Translations under genes and position numbers: made by a program
Notes under the pieces: model-generated
The model's input: the letters and a program-made list of their open reading frames with translations, nothing else
Databases searched by the model: none
Told to the model about the DNA's origin: nothing
Shown here: in pieces, positions 25,506 to 33,954 of the stretch
Numbering within the stretch: the first letter of the stretch is position 1
Layout of the letters: each line of letters opens with the position of its first letter
Assembly (NCBI GenBank): GCA_963799425.1
Contig: CAWCXA010000007.1
Span: forward strand, 124,001 to 188,000
DNA from: CAVWSM01 sp963799425
Lineage (GTDB): Bacteria; Actinomycetota; Actinomycetes; Jiangellales; Jiangellaceae
Direction: 5' to 3'
Length of the DNA stretch: 64,000 nucleotides

Positions 25506-26003
25506 ATGAACGCATTTCAGGCGATCGTCCTCGTGGCGGCCACCATCACTACCGGACTGATAGCCGGACTGTTCTTCACCTACACCAACAACGTCATGCC
25601 CGCCCTGGCGCGGTCGAACGACCGGTCGTACATAGAGGTCATGCAGAACGTCAACGTCGTCATCATCAACGGCTGGTTCCTGCTGTGCTTCGTCGGCACG
25701 CCCGCGCTCATCGGCGTTGCGGTCGCGCTACACCTGTCGGACGACGCACGTCCGGTGCTGCCCTGGACGATCGCGGCCTTCGTGCTGTACGCGGCCACGA
25801 TCATCATCACCGGGCGCTTCAACGTGCCGCTCAACAATGAGCTCGCGGCGGCCGGGGATTCGGCGAGGCTGCCCGAACCGGCTGCCGTCCGGAAGCAGTT
25901 CGAGGAACCTTGGGTGCGCTGGAACCGCGCGCGTACCGCCACGTCGATTGCGGCATTCGTGTGCCTTGCCATCGCGCTCATCCAGCTCGGATCGATCGAC
26001 TGA
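25506..26003 (+). CDS. DUF1772 / anthrone oxygenase-like membrane protein
   Basis: A 165-residue integral membrane protein with four predicted helices (about 5-27, 50-72, 84-104, 143-161). The conserved FNVPLNNEL and WVRWNRARTATS motifs identify the DUF1772 family, which includes fungal anthrone oxygenases. Whether it is an oxygenase here is unknown. GGAGG precedes the ATG. The divergent AraC regulator suggests inducible expression. Confidence 0.87.
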   Translation: MNAFQAIVLVAATITTGLIAGLFFTYTNNVMPALARSNDRSYIEVMQNVNVVIINGWFLLCFVGTPALIGVAVALHLSDDARPVLPWTIAAFVLYAATIIITGRFNVPLNNELAAAGDSARLPEPAAVRKQFEEPWVRWNRARTATSIAAFVCLAIALIQLGSID

Positions 26004-26049
26004 CGGCCCGAGCGTGGAACCTTCCGCCGCCGACGAACGTCGGACGGGC

Positions 26050-26469
26050 GTGACTCTGCGTGTCCTGCCGGCTGGACTCGCTGCTCTGGTGCTGCTGCTG
26101 GGAGCATGCGGAGGGGACGCACCGACCGCCGAGCCGGCAGCGACACCAACTCCCTCTGGAGCAACGAGCATGAGCACGCCCCAGGAACCCGAGACGCCGA
26201 CACCGACTCCTCCCGCGAGCACCACGCCGCCGGTTGAAGACCTGACACCGAGCGGCAAGCCCGGCTCGCTCACGACGCTGACGGGTGTGCCGACCGAAGG
26301 CGTCGAGGCAGGTTGCCTGTTGCTCGACGGATACCTCCTCCTGGGCGGGCCACGTGACGTGCTGACCTCCGGCCGCACTGTGTCGGTGACCGGCCGTGTT
26401 GAGCCTGGCATGATGACCACGTGTCAGCAGGGCACGCCGCTCGTCGTGGAGAGCGCCACTTTCATGTGA
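26050..26469 (+). CDS. Putative lipoprotein with OB-like C-terminal domain
   Basis: A 139-residue secreted protein. The signal sequence ends in the lipobox LGAC (C20), followed by a Thr/Pro-rich linker (about 25-70) and a compact C-terminal domain (about 85-139: GCLLLDGYLLLGGPRDVL...VSVTGRVEPGMMTTCQQGTPLVVESATF). That domain matches, residue pattern for pattern, the C-terminal domain of the lipoprotein at 32612-33058. The VxVxGxxxP...CxxGTPLxVxS pattern suggests a small beta-barrel (OB-like), an inference. GTG start placed by the signal peptide; the ribosome site is weak. Confidence 0.75.
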   Translation: MTLRVLPAGLAALVLLLGACGGDAPTAEPAATPTPSGATSMSTPQEPETPTPTPPASTTPPVEDLTPSGKPGSLTTLTGVPTEGVEAGCLLLDGYLLLGGPRDVLTSGRTVSVTGRVEPGMMTTCQQGTPLVVESATFM

Positions 26470-26556
26470 CCCGCCCCTGCACCACCTTCCCCCGCTGGGG
26501 CGCCCCTGTGTCGCCCGGACGACCGATTCGCGCCACACGAGATGCGGGAGCGCGGC

Positions 26557-27933
26557 TCAGAGCGACTTGACCTCGGACACCAGCTTGGTCAGAGAGTCCT
26601 TCGCGTCGCCGAACAGCAGGGTGGTGCGCGGGTCGTACAGCAGCTCGTTGTCGATGCCGGCAAATCCTGGGCGCATCGACCGCTTGAGAAACACCACCGA
26701 CTGAGCCCGGTCGACATCGAGGATCGGCATGCCGTAGATCGGCGACCCGGGCGACGTGCGTGCAGCCGGGTTGACGACGTCGTTGGCTCCGACGACCAGC
26801 GCTACGTCTGCTGTGCGCAGCTCTGGATTGGCGGTCTCCATCTCGAGCAGCTGGTCGTATGGGACGTTGGCCTCCGCGAGCAGGACGTTCATGTGTCCCG
26901 GCATGCGACCGGCGACGGGGTGTATTGCGTAGGAGACCTCGGTGCCGCGCGCTGACAGCAGCTCGGCGAGCTCGTGCGCGGTGTGTTGCGCCTGCGCGAC
27001 CGCGAGCCCGTATCCCGGCACGACGATCACCTTGCGCGCGTAGCCGAGCATTATGGCGACATCCTGTGCGCCAGCCGAACGGACCGATCGCTCTTCGCCA
27101 GCTGCGACGGCTGCACTGGTCGCCTTGGCCTGAAACGCGCCGAACAGGATGCCCCGCACCGGCCGACCCATCGCCTGTGCCATGGCCCGCGTCAGGACAG
27201 TCCCGCTGGCACCCACGAGGGTCCCCGCAACGAGAAGCAGCGAGTTTTCCAGCACGTAGCCACCAGCCGCCACCGTGAGACCGGTGAACGCGTTGAGTAG
27301 CGAGATAACGACGGGCACATCGGCGCCACCGACCGGCAGCACGAGCAGCACACCCACGACCAGGCCCAGCGCCAGCAGGACCCACGCCCAGCCCAGCCCA
27401 CCGCTACCGACGACGAGAGCACCGATCAACACCGACGCGAGCAGTGAGCCGCCGAACGCATAGGGCCCGCCGGGAAACAGCACCGGCCGTGACGTCATGA
27501 GCTCTTGCAGCTTGAGGAACGTGACGATGGAACCGGAGAACGACACCGCCCCCACGAGCACCGTGAATGCCACTGCGGCAAGGTCGGCGGTGCTGATCTC
27601 GGCCGGTGCCTCGGCAAGCTCGAGCAGTGCCACGAGTGCAGCGGCGCCACCTCCAACACCGTTGAACAATGCGACGAGCTGCGGCATCGCAGTCATTGCA
27701 ACGCGTCGCGCACCGATGACGCCAGCGACGGAGCCGACAGCCACCGCGAGCAGGATCAGCGCGAGGTTGCCGACGTCGTAGGCAATGAATGTGACGACCA
27801 CCGCGAGCAAGGCGCCGGCTGCGCCGATCAGGTTGCCGCGGCGCGCGGTGCGCGGGTGGGCAAGACCTTTGAGCGCGAGGATGAAGCAAACAGCGGCGAC
27901 GAGATATGCGACCTGTGCCCAGGTCTCGATCAA
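26557..27933 (-). CDS. pntB: Proton-translocating NAD(P) transhydrogenase, beta subunit
   Basis: A 458-residue subunit with about nine transmembrane helices followed by the NADP(H)-binding domain III (VIVVPGYGLAVAQAQHTAHELAELL, AIHPVAGRMPGHMNVLLAEANVPYD, VVGANDVVNPAART). The complex couples proton import to hydride transfer from NADH to NADP+. The start is a TTG at 27933 that overlaps the upstream stop as TTGA, so expression depends on coupling. Third gene of the pntA1-pntA2-pntB operon. Confidence 0.95.
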   Translation of the reverse strand: MIETWAQVAYLVAAVCFILALKGLAHPRTARRGNLIGAAGALLAVVVTFIAYDVGNLALILLAVAVGSVAGVIGARRVAMTAMPQLVALFNGVGGGAAALVALLELAEAPAEISTADLAAVAFTVLVGAVSFSGSIVTFLKLQELMTSRPVLFPGGPYAFGGSLLASVLIGALVVGSGGLGWAWVLLALGLVVGVLLVLPVGGADVPVVISLLNAFTGLTVAAGGYVLENSLLLVAGTLVGASGTVLTRAMAQAMGRPVRGILFGAFQAKATSAAVAAGEERSVRSAGAQDVAIMLGYARKVIVVPGYGLAVAQAQHTAHELAELLSARGTEVSYAIHPVAGRMPGHMNVLLAEANVPYDQLLEMETANPELRTADVALVVGANDVVNPAARTSPGSPIYGMPILDVDRAQSVVFLKRSMRPGFAGIDNELLYDPRTTLLFGDAKDSLTKLVSEVKSL

Positions 27934-28238
27934 CGGGCCACCTCACGATCGCGCGGTGCGGGCTTGGCCTTGAACATGTCGAGCATGCGGTCGGTGACAA
28001 CGAAGCCACCGACCAGGTTGACCGCAGCGAGCACGACGGCGACGAGTGCGAGCGCAAGCTGCCATCCACCGTCTGCCGCGCCCGCCACGATGATTGCGCC
28101 GACGAGCACAACGCCATGGATCGCGTTGGCACCAGACATGAGCGGCGTGTGCAACGTCGACGACACTTTGGAGACGACCTCGAAGCCCACGAACACGGCG
28201 AGCACGAACACCGTCAGCAGCGCAATTGCCTCGCTCAC
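27930..28238 (-). CDS. pntA2: NAD(P) transhydrogenase, alpha subunit membrane part
   Basis: A 102-residue membrane protein with three helices, corresponding to the C-terminal membrane domain of fused PntA. It begins VSEAIALLTVFVLAVFVGFEVVSKV and contains TPLMSGANAIHG, typical of the domain. Splitting of alpha into two chains is usual in actinobacteria and Rhodospirillum. GTG start overlaps the pntA1 stop as GTGA. Confidence 0.93.
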   Translation of the reverse strand: MSEAIALLTVFVLAVFVGFEVVSKVSSTLHTPLMSGANAIHGVVLVGAIIVAGAADGGWQLALALVAVVLAAVNLVGGFVVTDRMLDMFKAKPAPRDREVAR

Positions 28239-29359
28239 GCGTCTCCCTCCAAAATCGTCCGGGTGGCTTCGTGCCGCACTGCACCATCGTGGGTAACGCA
28301 TGCGGCGTCAACGATCTCGTCGTCAAAGTCGGGGACGACATGCCCGTCACTCGTCATCAGGAGCAGGAGGTTGGCGACGTTGGTGGCATAGAGCCGGCTG
28401 GCGTGCACGGGCATCTGGCTGGGCACCGACAGACCACCCCAGACGAGCACGTCCTGCACGCGGATCTCGTCACCGGCTACGGATCCCTCAACATTGCCAC
28501 CACTGTCGGCGGCCAGGTCGATCACCACCGAGCCAGGACGCATTGCGGCAACCATCTCCCGGGTGACGAGCAAGGGTGCGGTGCGTCCAGGCACGGCAGC
28601 CGTGGTGATGAGCGCATCGGCGTCAGCGACATGCGGCGCGAGCAGCTCACGCTGCAGCCTCGACCGCTCCTCGGTCATTTCCCGTGCGTAGCCCCCGGAT
28701 CCCTCGAGGGGCGGCAGCTCGAGCTCGACAAATCGGGCGCCCATGCTCCGAATCTCCTCAGCCGCCGCAGCGCGTACGTCGTATGCCGACACGACCGCTC
28801 CGAGCCGGCGCGCCGTGGCAATCGCCTGCAGCCCCGCGACGCCAGCGCCGAGCACCAGCACTTTCGCGGGCGGGACTGTCCCGGCCGCCGTCATCAGCAG
28901 GGGAAAGAACCCGGGCAAGCGCTCAGCCGCGACGATCACCGCGCGGTAGCCGGCCACGAGCGCCTGCGATGAGAGCGCGTCCATGGACTGTGCTCGGGAG
29001 ATGCGCGGGACGAGTTCCAGCGAGAAAGCGGTCACGGATTGGTCGCGCAGCACCCTCGCAAGCTCCGGCTGCGTCGTGACGGGGAGGAACGACACCGTGA
29101 TGGTGCCTGCAGACAGCTGCCGGACCCGTTCGGCAGGAAGTGGCTCGACGGACACCACGACGTCGGCGTCCACCAAGGGGTCGTCAGTGACCTTGGCCCC
29201 GACCTCGACATAGGACTGGTCAGGGTAGTGCGCAGCTACCCCGGCTCCAGTTTCGACGACAACATCCAGTCCGGCCTGGAGCAAGCGGGGCAGGACATCA
29301 GGCACGAGCGCAACACGGTTCTCGTGCGACGCCGTCTCCCGGACGATAGCGACCCTCAC
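28235..29359 (-). CDS. pntA1: NAD(P) transhydrogenase, alpha subunit NAD-binding part
   Basis: A 374-residue soluble subunit (domain I) that binds NAD(H). VRVAIVRETASHENRVALVPD aligns with the conserved N-terminus; the Rossmann motif VLVLGAGVAGLQAIATARRLGA is visible near residue 170. I prefer the GTG at 29359 over 29368 because it fits the family N-terminus and lies 7 nt after a TAGGGT -10 element. First gene of the operon; supplies NADPH with PntA2 and PntB. Confidence 0.93.
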   Translation of the reverse strand: MRVAIVRETASHENRVALVPDVLPRLLQAGLDVVVETGAGVAAHYPDQSYVEVGAKVTDDPLVDADVVVSVEPLPAERVRQLSAGTITVSFLPVTTQPELARVLRDQSVTAFSLELVPRISRAQSMDALSSQALVAGYRAVIVAAERLPGFFPLLMTAAGTVPPAKVLVLGAGVAGLQAIATARRLGAVVSAYDVRAAAAEEIRSMGARFVELELPPLEGSGGYAREMTEERSRLQRELLAPHVADADALITTAAVPGRTAPLLVTREMVAAMRPGSVVIDLAADSGGNVEGSVAGDEIRVQDVLVWGGLSVPSQMPVHASRLYATNVANLLLLMTSDGHVVPDFDDEIVDAACVTHDGAVRHEATRTILEGDA

Positions 29360-29366
29360 CAGGCGC

Positions 29367-29372
29367 ACCCTA
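29367..29372 (-). promoter_or_regulatory. -10 element of pnt operon (leaderless)
   Basis: TAGGGT on the minus strand, 7 nt before the GTG at 29359. Confidence 0.5.
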
Positions 29373-29420
29373 CTGGCGCCGAAGACGAACGGTCCCCACC
29401 CCCTACGCCTCGGAGGTGGG

Positions 29421-29745
29421 GTCCGATTCGTCAGTCACGATCGGATAACAGAGGGCTGGTTCCCCGGCTTCGAGCTCCGGGACGACGGGCTTCTCTTCTA
29501 CCGCGATGTGGACGCGTCGGTCGTAGTGCCGTCGCGCGCAGCGCTCCGTACTCGGTGCGGATCGTCGACCGCCGCGGCAACTCGCTGCCGGATCTCTACG
29601 GCCTTGACATAGGCGTGGGCGTGCCGCTCGGCACCTGCAACCCGGCCGACGGCGGCGTCGCCTACGGCACAGCTTTCGAGGTCAAGGAGGCGATCCTCGG
29701 CAACACGGTGGCTCTGATCAAGATCACGTCGCCAGCTGCCAGACG
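29421..29745 (+). pseudogene. C-terminal remnant of a secreted M6/immune-inhibitor-A-like protein
   Basis: One frame reads ITEGWFPGFELRDDGLLFYRDVDASVVVPSRAA, then the adjacent frame continues APYSVRIVDRRGNSLPDLYGLDIGVG and NPADGGVAYGTAFEVKEAILGNTVALIKI. Together these resemble the C-terminal region of M6/immune inhibitor A proteases (a resemblance from memory, moderate certainty). A frameshift lies near 29540 and no N-terminal part, signal peptide or start codon is present. It sits upstream of the larger M6 protease gene, so it may be the end of a deleted tandem copy. Confidence 0.5.
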
Positions 29746-30067
29746 CTCGCCTCGCACCTGGGGCCCGCTCGGAACCTCTCCGGGCGGGCCCTGGTGCATT
29801 GGGCGACCGTGGGGCCCTGGCCGTTGGCACTCGACATCCCCTGACGTTTGCCGACGTGGGTCAGGCATGACTGCGACCTTCTCGATCCTTCGGGCCGAAC
29901 TCACGGATCCAGACAATCGCAGCCATCAGCCGAAATCGATACAGAAAATCTCCCCGCCAAGGGTTCCCGACAGGAGTGTCCGGGAAGTATGGTCCGCACT
30001 CAGTCCGCCTTTTGAGGTCACCACCTCGGGGCGGACTGCGACAGCGTCCTAACCTGCAGGAGGCACC
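29746..30067 (+). other. Intergenic region with hairpin before M6 protease
   Basis: No coding signal is seen. A strong inverted repeat (about 29754-29797, GGGCCCGC/GCGGGCCC core extended by GCACC/GGTGC) may terminate transcription from the remnant upstream. The rest should hold the protease promoter; I could not identify -35/-10 elements. An AGGAGG ribosome site (30058-30063) lies just before the GTG start. Confidence 0.4.
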
Positions 30068-32512
30068 GTGCGCAAGACCAGTGCCGGGCTACTCAGCCTG
30101 GCCCTCGCGTCCAGTTTGGGCGCAACATCCCTCGCCCTAACCAACGCCGCAGCCGCCCCTTCCGGCGGCGCGGCGGCGCCGGGCGCCGACGCCACTGTGT
30201 CGGAGCCCGTCGCCAGCTCGCATGAGCTGCCCGACCCCATCAAGGACAAGCAGCGGCCTTGCGCGAAGAGGCAGTCTCGGCCAGGTCTCAACGGCGAGGC
30301 CACGCCGCAGCGCATCGGCAACAGCACCGTGGTCCAGGTCGGCGAGGCGGAGACCGCCGCCAGCTCCGACGCGAGCCAGGCGCTCCACGCCGGCCAAGAA
30401 GAAGAGCCAGTTTGTCGAGCTGTCGCGTGAAGACACCGACCAGCTGTTCGTCCTGGTCGTGCAGTTCGGCAACGAGCGCCATCCGTCTTACCCGGACCAG
30501 GACACCAACCCGAACATCCCTGGACCCGCGGTGTTCGACGGCCCGTTGTTCAACGCGATCCCGGAGCCCAATCGCGCGGTCGACAACTCGACCGACTGGT
30601 TCGCCGAACTACGGCACGGCCTACTACGAGGACCTGTACTTCGGAGACGGCTCCGTCACTGGTCGCGAGTCGATGCGCCAGTACTACGAGCGCCAGTCGT
30701 CCGGTCGTTACTCGATCGAGGGCCTGGTCACCGATCCGGTGACCGTCCCGTTCAACGAGGCGCGCTACGGCCGCAGCGACGGCTTCCCGTGCGCCGAGCA
30801 TCGTCTGCAGCAACACCTGGAACCTGATCCGTGACGGCATGAACGCCTGGGTACGCACCAGCAGCTGACGGCGGCCAGACGCCCGCGCAGATCGCAGGCG
30901 ACGCTCGCGCAGTACGACGTCTGGGACCGCTACGACTGGGACGGCGACGGCAACTTCGACGAGCCGGACGGATACGTCGACCACCTGCAGATCGTGCACG
31001 CCGGTGGCGACCAGGCCGACGGTGACCCGCACCAGGGCGAGGACGCCATCTGGTCGCACCGCTGGCACGCCTTCCAGGCCACCAGACCCGGCCGCTCCGA
31101 TCCCGCCGCTCGGCGGCACGCCGGTCGGCAACAGCACGGCATCTGGGCCGCCGACTACACAGTGCAGCCGGAGAACGGTGGCCTGTCGGTCATCGCCCAC
31201 GAGTTCGGCCACGACCTCGGCCTGCCGGACCACTACGACACCTCTGGCGGCGGCGAGAACTCCGTCAACTGGTGGACCCTCATGGCGCAGAGCCGGGTGT
31301 CCGCCCCGGGCGACCAGGCCATCGGCACCCGCGCCGCGGACCTGTCTGCATGGGACAAGCTCCAGCTCGGCTGGCTCGACTATGAGATCGTCGTGGCCGG
31401 GCAGAAGCGCACGCTCGAGCTCGGGCCGCACGAGTTCAACACCAACAAGGCCCAGGGAGCTGTCGTCGTGCTGCCGCAGAAGGAAGTCACGCACGAGCTC
31501 GGTGCGCCTGCTGCTGGTGCCAACCAGTGGTACTCCGGCGCGGGCGATGACTACGAGGCCACGCTGTCTCGGCAGGTGACTCTGCCGGCCGGCGCCGCGA
31601 GCCTGACGTTCCAGGCACGCTGGAACATCGAGGACTGCGGGCCTGACCCGTGTGACTACGCCTACGTCGAGGTCGACAACGGGACCGGCTGGACCGCGAT
31701 CCCGGGCTCGATCGGCACCGCGGCGGAGGGCAACGGCATCGACGGACTCCAGGAGGCCTGGGTCAGCGCCACCTTCGACCTGTCGGCCTACGCCGGCTCG
31801 ACGGTCGGCCTGCGTTTCCGCTACGCGACCGATGGTGCTGTCCAGGGTCAGGACCCCGACCAGCCGTCCGGCATCTTCCTCGACGAGATCGCCATCAACT
31901 GCCAACGGCCAGGCGATCTTCACGGACGGCGCCGAGCAGGGCGACAACGGCTGGACCGTCGACGGCTTCTGGCTCGCGCCGCATCGTTCACCACGCTCCA
32001 CGACAACTACTACATCGCGTCGTACCGGACGTACGAGTCGTACGACCAGTACCTCAAGACGGGTCCGTACAACTTCGGGTTCCCGGCAAATCGTCCGGAC
32101 TTCGTCGAGCACTTCCCCTACCAGGACGGCCTGCTCATCTCCTACTGGGACACCTCGTTCAGCGACAACAACACGAGCCAGCACCCCGGCGGCGGCGAGG
32201 TCCTGCCGATCGACGCCAACCCGAGGCCGATCTACAAGCTCGATGGCAAGCCGTGGCGTAGCCGCATCCAGGGCTACGACGCAACATTCGGTCTGCAGAA
32301 GTCGGACTCTTTCACCCTGCACGACCAGGCCACTGGCCAGGCGAGCTACATCAGGGGCCAGGCTGCCCAGCCGGTGTTCAACGACACCGACAAGTACTGG
32401 TACAACGGGCCGAACGAGACTCCGCTTCCACGGTATCGATCTGCCGGCGGTCGGCGTCAAGATCAAGGTCGTCGACCAGAAGACGACAACGATGACGATC
32501 CGCGTCTCGTAG
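30068..32512 (+). pseudogene. M6-family (immune inhibitor A-like) metalloprotease, many frameshifts
   Basis: Read across frames this is a secreted zinc protease of roughly 800 residues. It has a signal peptide (VRKTSAGLLSLALASSLGATSLALTNAAAA), a propeptide, the catalytic motif HEFGHDLGLPDHYD (31198 onward), and beta-sandwich regions typical of immune inhibitor A (RWNIEDCGPDPCDYAYVEVD; IYKLDGKPWRSRIQGYDATFGL). Homology changes frame about ten times: near 30390, 30603, 30803, 30853, 30897, 31085, 31137, 31905, 31980 and 32428. Between these points the protein is clean, without premature stops and with normal codon use. That pattern fits clustered indel errors, or very recent decay, better than an old pseudogene. 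If intact it would degrade extracellular proteins. Confidence 0.8.
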
Positions 32513-32543
32513 GCGCGTCTGCCGACCTGATCGGATCACCGTT

Positions 32544-32576
32544 GAGGGTCCCTGTCGCACAGCGGCAGGGACCCTC
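32544..32576 (+). terminator. Terminator after M6 protease
   Basis: An 11-bp perfect stem GAGGGTCCCTG/CAGGGACCCTC with an inner CGC/GCG pair of 3 bp, followed by GACTTTCTGCCTT. Clear intrinsic terminator. Confidence 0.85.
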
Positions 32577-32611
32577 GACTTTCTGCCTTGTTGGGTCCGC
32601 CGGAGGGTCTT

Positions 32612-33058
32612 GTGCGTCCAACTGCCATGACCCGTCGACCCCTACGACTCTTCGCCGCCACCGCGGTCCTGGCTACGGTGGCCCTGAGCGGCTGTGCCGA
32701 CCGCGCTGAGCCGGAGCTGGAAGGGGGCGTTGCAGTGACCACGCCTGATGACGAGGCCAGCACTAGCCGGCCGCCGCTGAGCAACATCCCCCCGCCCAAC
32801 GCCTTGCGGAAGAGTCCGGCCAAGGAGCCGTCCGATCTGCTCAAGCCGCTGTCCGCCTCGGGCACGATCGAGGTCGGTCCGACAGGCTGCATCGAGCTGG
32901 TGACAGAGGCGGGTGGCCGCTTCGCGCTCCTGGGAGATGCGGCCGCCGGGCTCACCCATGGCGAGCACGTGGAAGTGCACGGGCAGCCGACACCGCAGCT
33001 CACTATCCCGTGCGAGGGGACACCGCTCTCTGTGGTGTCAGTGCGGGGTCTTGCCTAG
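32612..33058 (+). CDS. Putative lipoprotein, paralogue of 26050-26469
   Basis: A 148-residue lipoprotein. Signal sequence with twin arginines (MTRRPLRLFAATAVLATVALSGC) ends in the lipobox LSGC (C28). A low-complexity linker leads to a C-terminal domain (about 95-148: GCIELVTEAGGRFALLGDAAAGLTHGEHVEVHGQPTPQLTIPCEGTPLSVVSVRG) that matches the lipoprotein at 26050. I chose GTG at 32612 because GGAGGG lies 4 nt upstream; ATG 32627 is an alternative. Stop codon overlaps the convergent SnoaL-like gene. Function unknown. Confidence 0.75.
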   Translation: MRPTAMTRRPLRLFAATAVLATVALSGCADRAEPELEGGVAVTTPDDEASTSRPPLSNIPPPNALRKSPAKEPSDLLKPLSASGTIEVGPTGCIELVTEAGGRFALLGDAAAGLTHGEHVEVHGQPTPQLTIPCEGTPLSVVSVRGLA

Positions 33059-33414
33059 CGCGGCGCCACCCACCACTCCGCAAACGTCGTGGCGCGCCCC
33101 GCATCGTCGAGCCGGATCAGCCAGAGATTCTTGAAGGCCGACGGGTCTTCACCCGGATAGTCCGTCTGCGCCTGGACCACGCCCACCCCGTCGCCAACCG
33201 TGACGATGTCGTACGTGAACGACCAGGTGCCCGGCTCTTCCTTGCGGCCCAGCCACCCGGCCACAATCGCGTCACGCCCGCGCCACGGTTTGTCCCAGGG
33301 GTGCGGTGAGTAGGTCGCGTCGTCGGTGAACAGGGCACCGATGTCCGCCGGCTCGTTGCTCCGCCACGCGGCGACGTACCGCTCCACCCAGTCCCGTACC
33401 TGCTCTCGAGTCAT
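33055..33414 (-). CDS. SnoaL-like / NTF2-fold protein
   Basis: A 119-residue alpha+beta protein. MTREQVRDWVERYVAAWRSNEPADIGALFTDDATYSPHPW is the classic start of SnoaL-like domain proteins, ending in FAEWWVAPR. The fold is used by cyclases, isomerases and ligand-binding proteins; nothing specifies the substrate. ATG at 33414 lies 7 nt after a TAGCGT -10. Overlaps the lipoprotein 3' end by 4 bp. Confidence 0.85.
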   Translation of the reverse strand: MTREQVRDWVERYVAAWRSNEPADIGALFTDDATYSPHPWDKPWRGRDAIVAGWLGRKEEPGTWSFTYDIVTVGDGVGVVQAQTDYPGEDPSAFKNLWLIRLDDAGRATTFAEWWVAPR

Positions 33415-33421
33415 GTGTCGC

Positions 33422-33427
33422 ACGCTA
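33422..33427 (-). promoter_or_regulatory. -10 element of SnoaL-like gene (leaderless)
   Basis: TAGCGT on the minus strand, 7 nt before the ATG at 33414. Confidence 0.45.
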
Positions 33428-33465
33428 GCCGCCCGGTTGCCGAAAGGTCTCTCGCCACATGAAGT

Positions 33466-33861
33466 TCACGAAGCAGCCGAACCCTCTTCCCGGGCCACCA
33501 GGAACTCGTCGACGTTCAGCAGGCGCAGGCCCAGCCGGATCGGCGCCGGAAGCGCAGCTGCGATCTCTTGATCATGTCCAACCCGCATGGGCTCGAGAAG
33601 CAGCACTCGGCCAGCCCGTTCCAACTCGAACTTGCCGGCAGCCTGCACGTTTCTCAGCCAGTCGACGTCGGAGCCGTACGTGAGCGCGACCACCCAGCGG
33701 TCCTGGACGCGGAACACCCACACGGGCGTCCGATAGGACCGGCCCGACCGACGCCCGACGTGGCGCACCGTCGCAAATGGCGGCACCCGGCCGGACACCA
33801 GCCTGGAGATGTGGTTGGTCACGACGTGGTTGAACCGGCGCATCGCCCTGGGCATCGGCAC
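33466..33861 (-). CDS. F420-dependent nitroreductase-like (Ddn family) protein
   Basis: A 131-residue split beta-barrel protein. FATVRHVGRRSGRSYRTPVWVF and WVVALTYGSDVDWLRNVQAAG match the deazaflavin-dependent nitroreductase (Ddn) family, which binds coenzyme F420 in mycobacteria. The substrate is unknown; F420 use is inferred from family. The start is the GTG at 33861, which follows a TAGGGT -10 by 7 nt; the longer frame upstream overlaps glgA antisense. Divergent from glgA. Confidence 0.82.
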   Translation of the reverse strand: MPMPRAMRRFNHVVTNHISRLVSGRVPPFATVRHVGRRSGRSYRTPVWVFRVQDRWVVALTYGSDVDWLRNVQAAGKFELERAGRVLLLEPMRVGHDQEIAAALPAPIRLGLRLLNVDEFLVAREEGSAAS

Positions 33862-33868
33862 ACAGCAG

Positions 33869-33874
33869 ACCCTA
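33869..33874 (-). promoter_or_regulatory. -10 element of Ddn-like gene (leaderless)
   Basis: TAGGGT on the minus strand, 7 nt before the GTG at 33861. Confidence 0.5.
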
Positions 33875-33954
33875 ACGATCGCCGCCGCACTGGTCTCCGA
33901 AAGGTGTGTCGGGTACAAACAAGGCACACACACTCTGGGCCCGCGAGGTGCGCG

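Noticed and set aside
30550..32466. Long minus-strand open frame (638 codons) opposite the M6 protease
   Set aside because: High-GC antisense shadow; composition low-complexity and no recognisable domain, while the plus strand shows clear protease homology.
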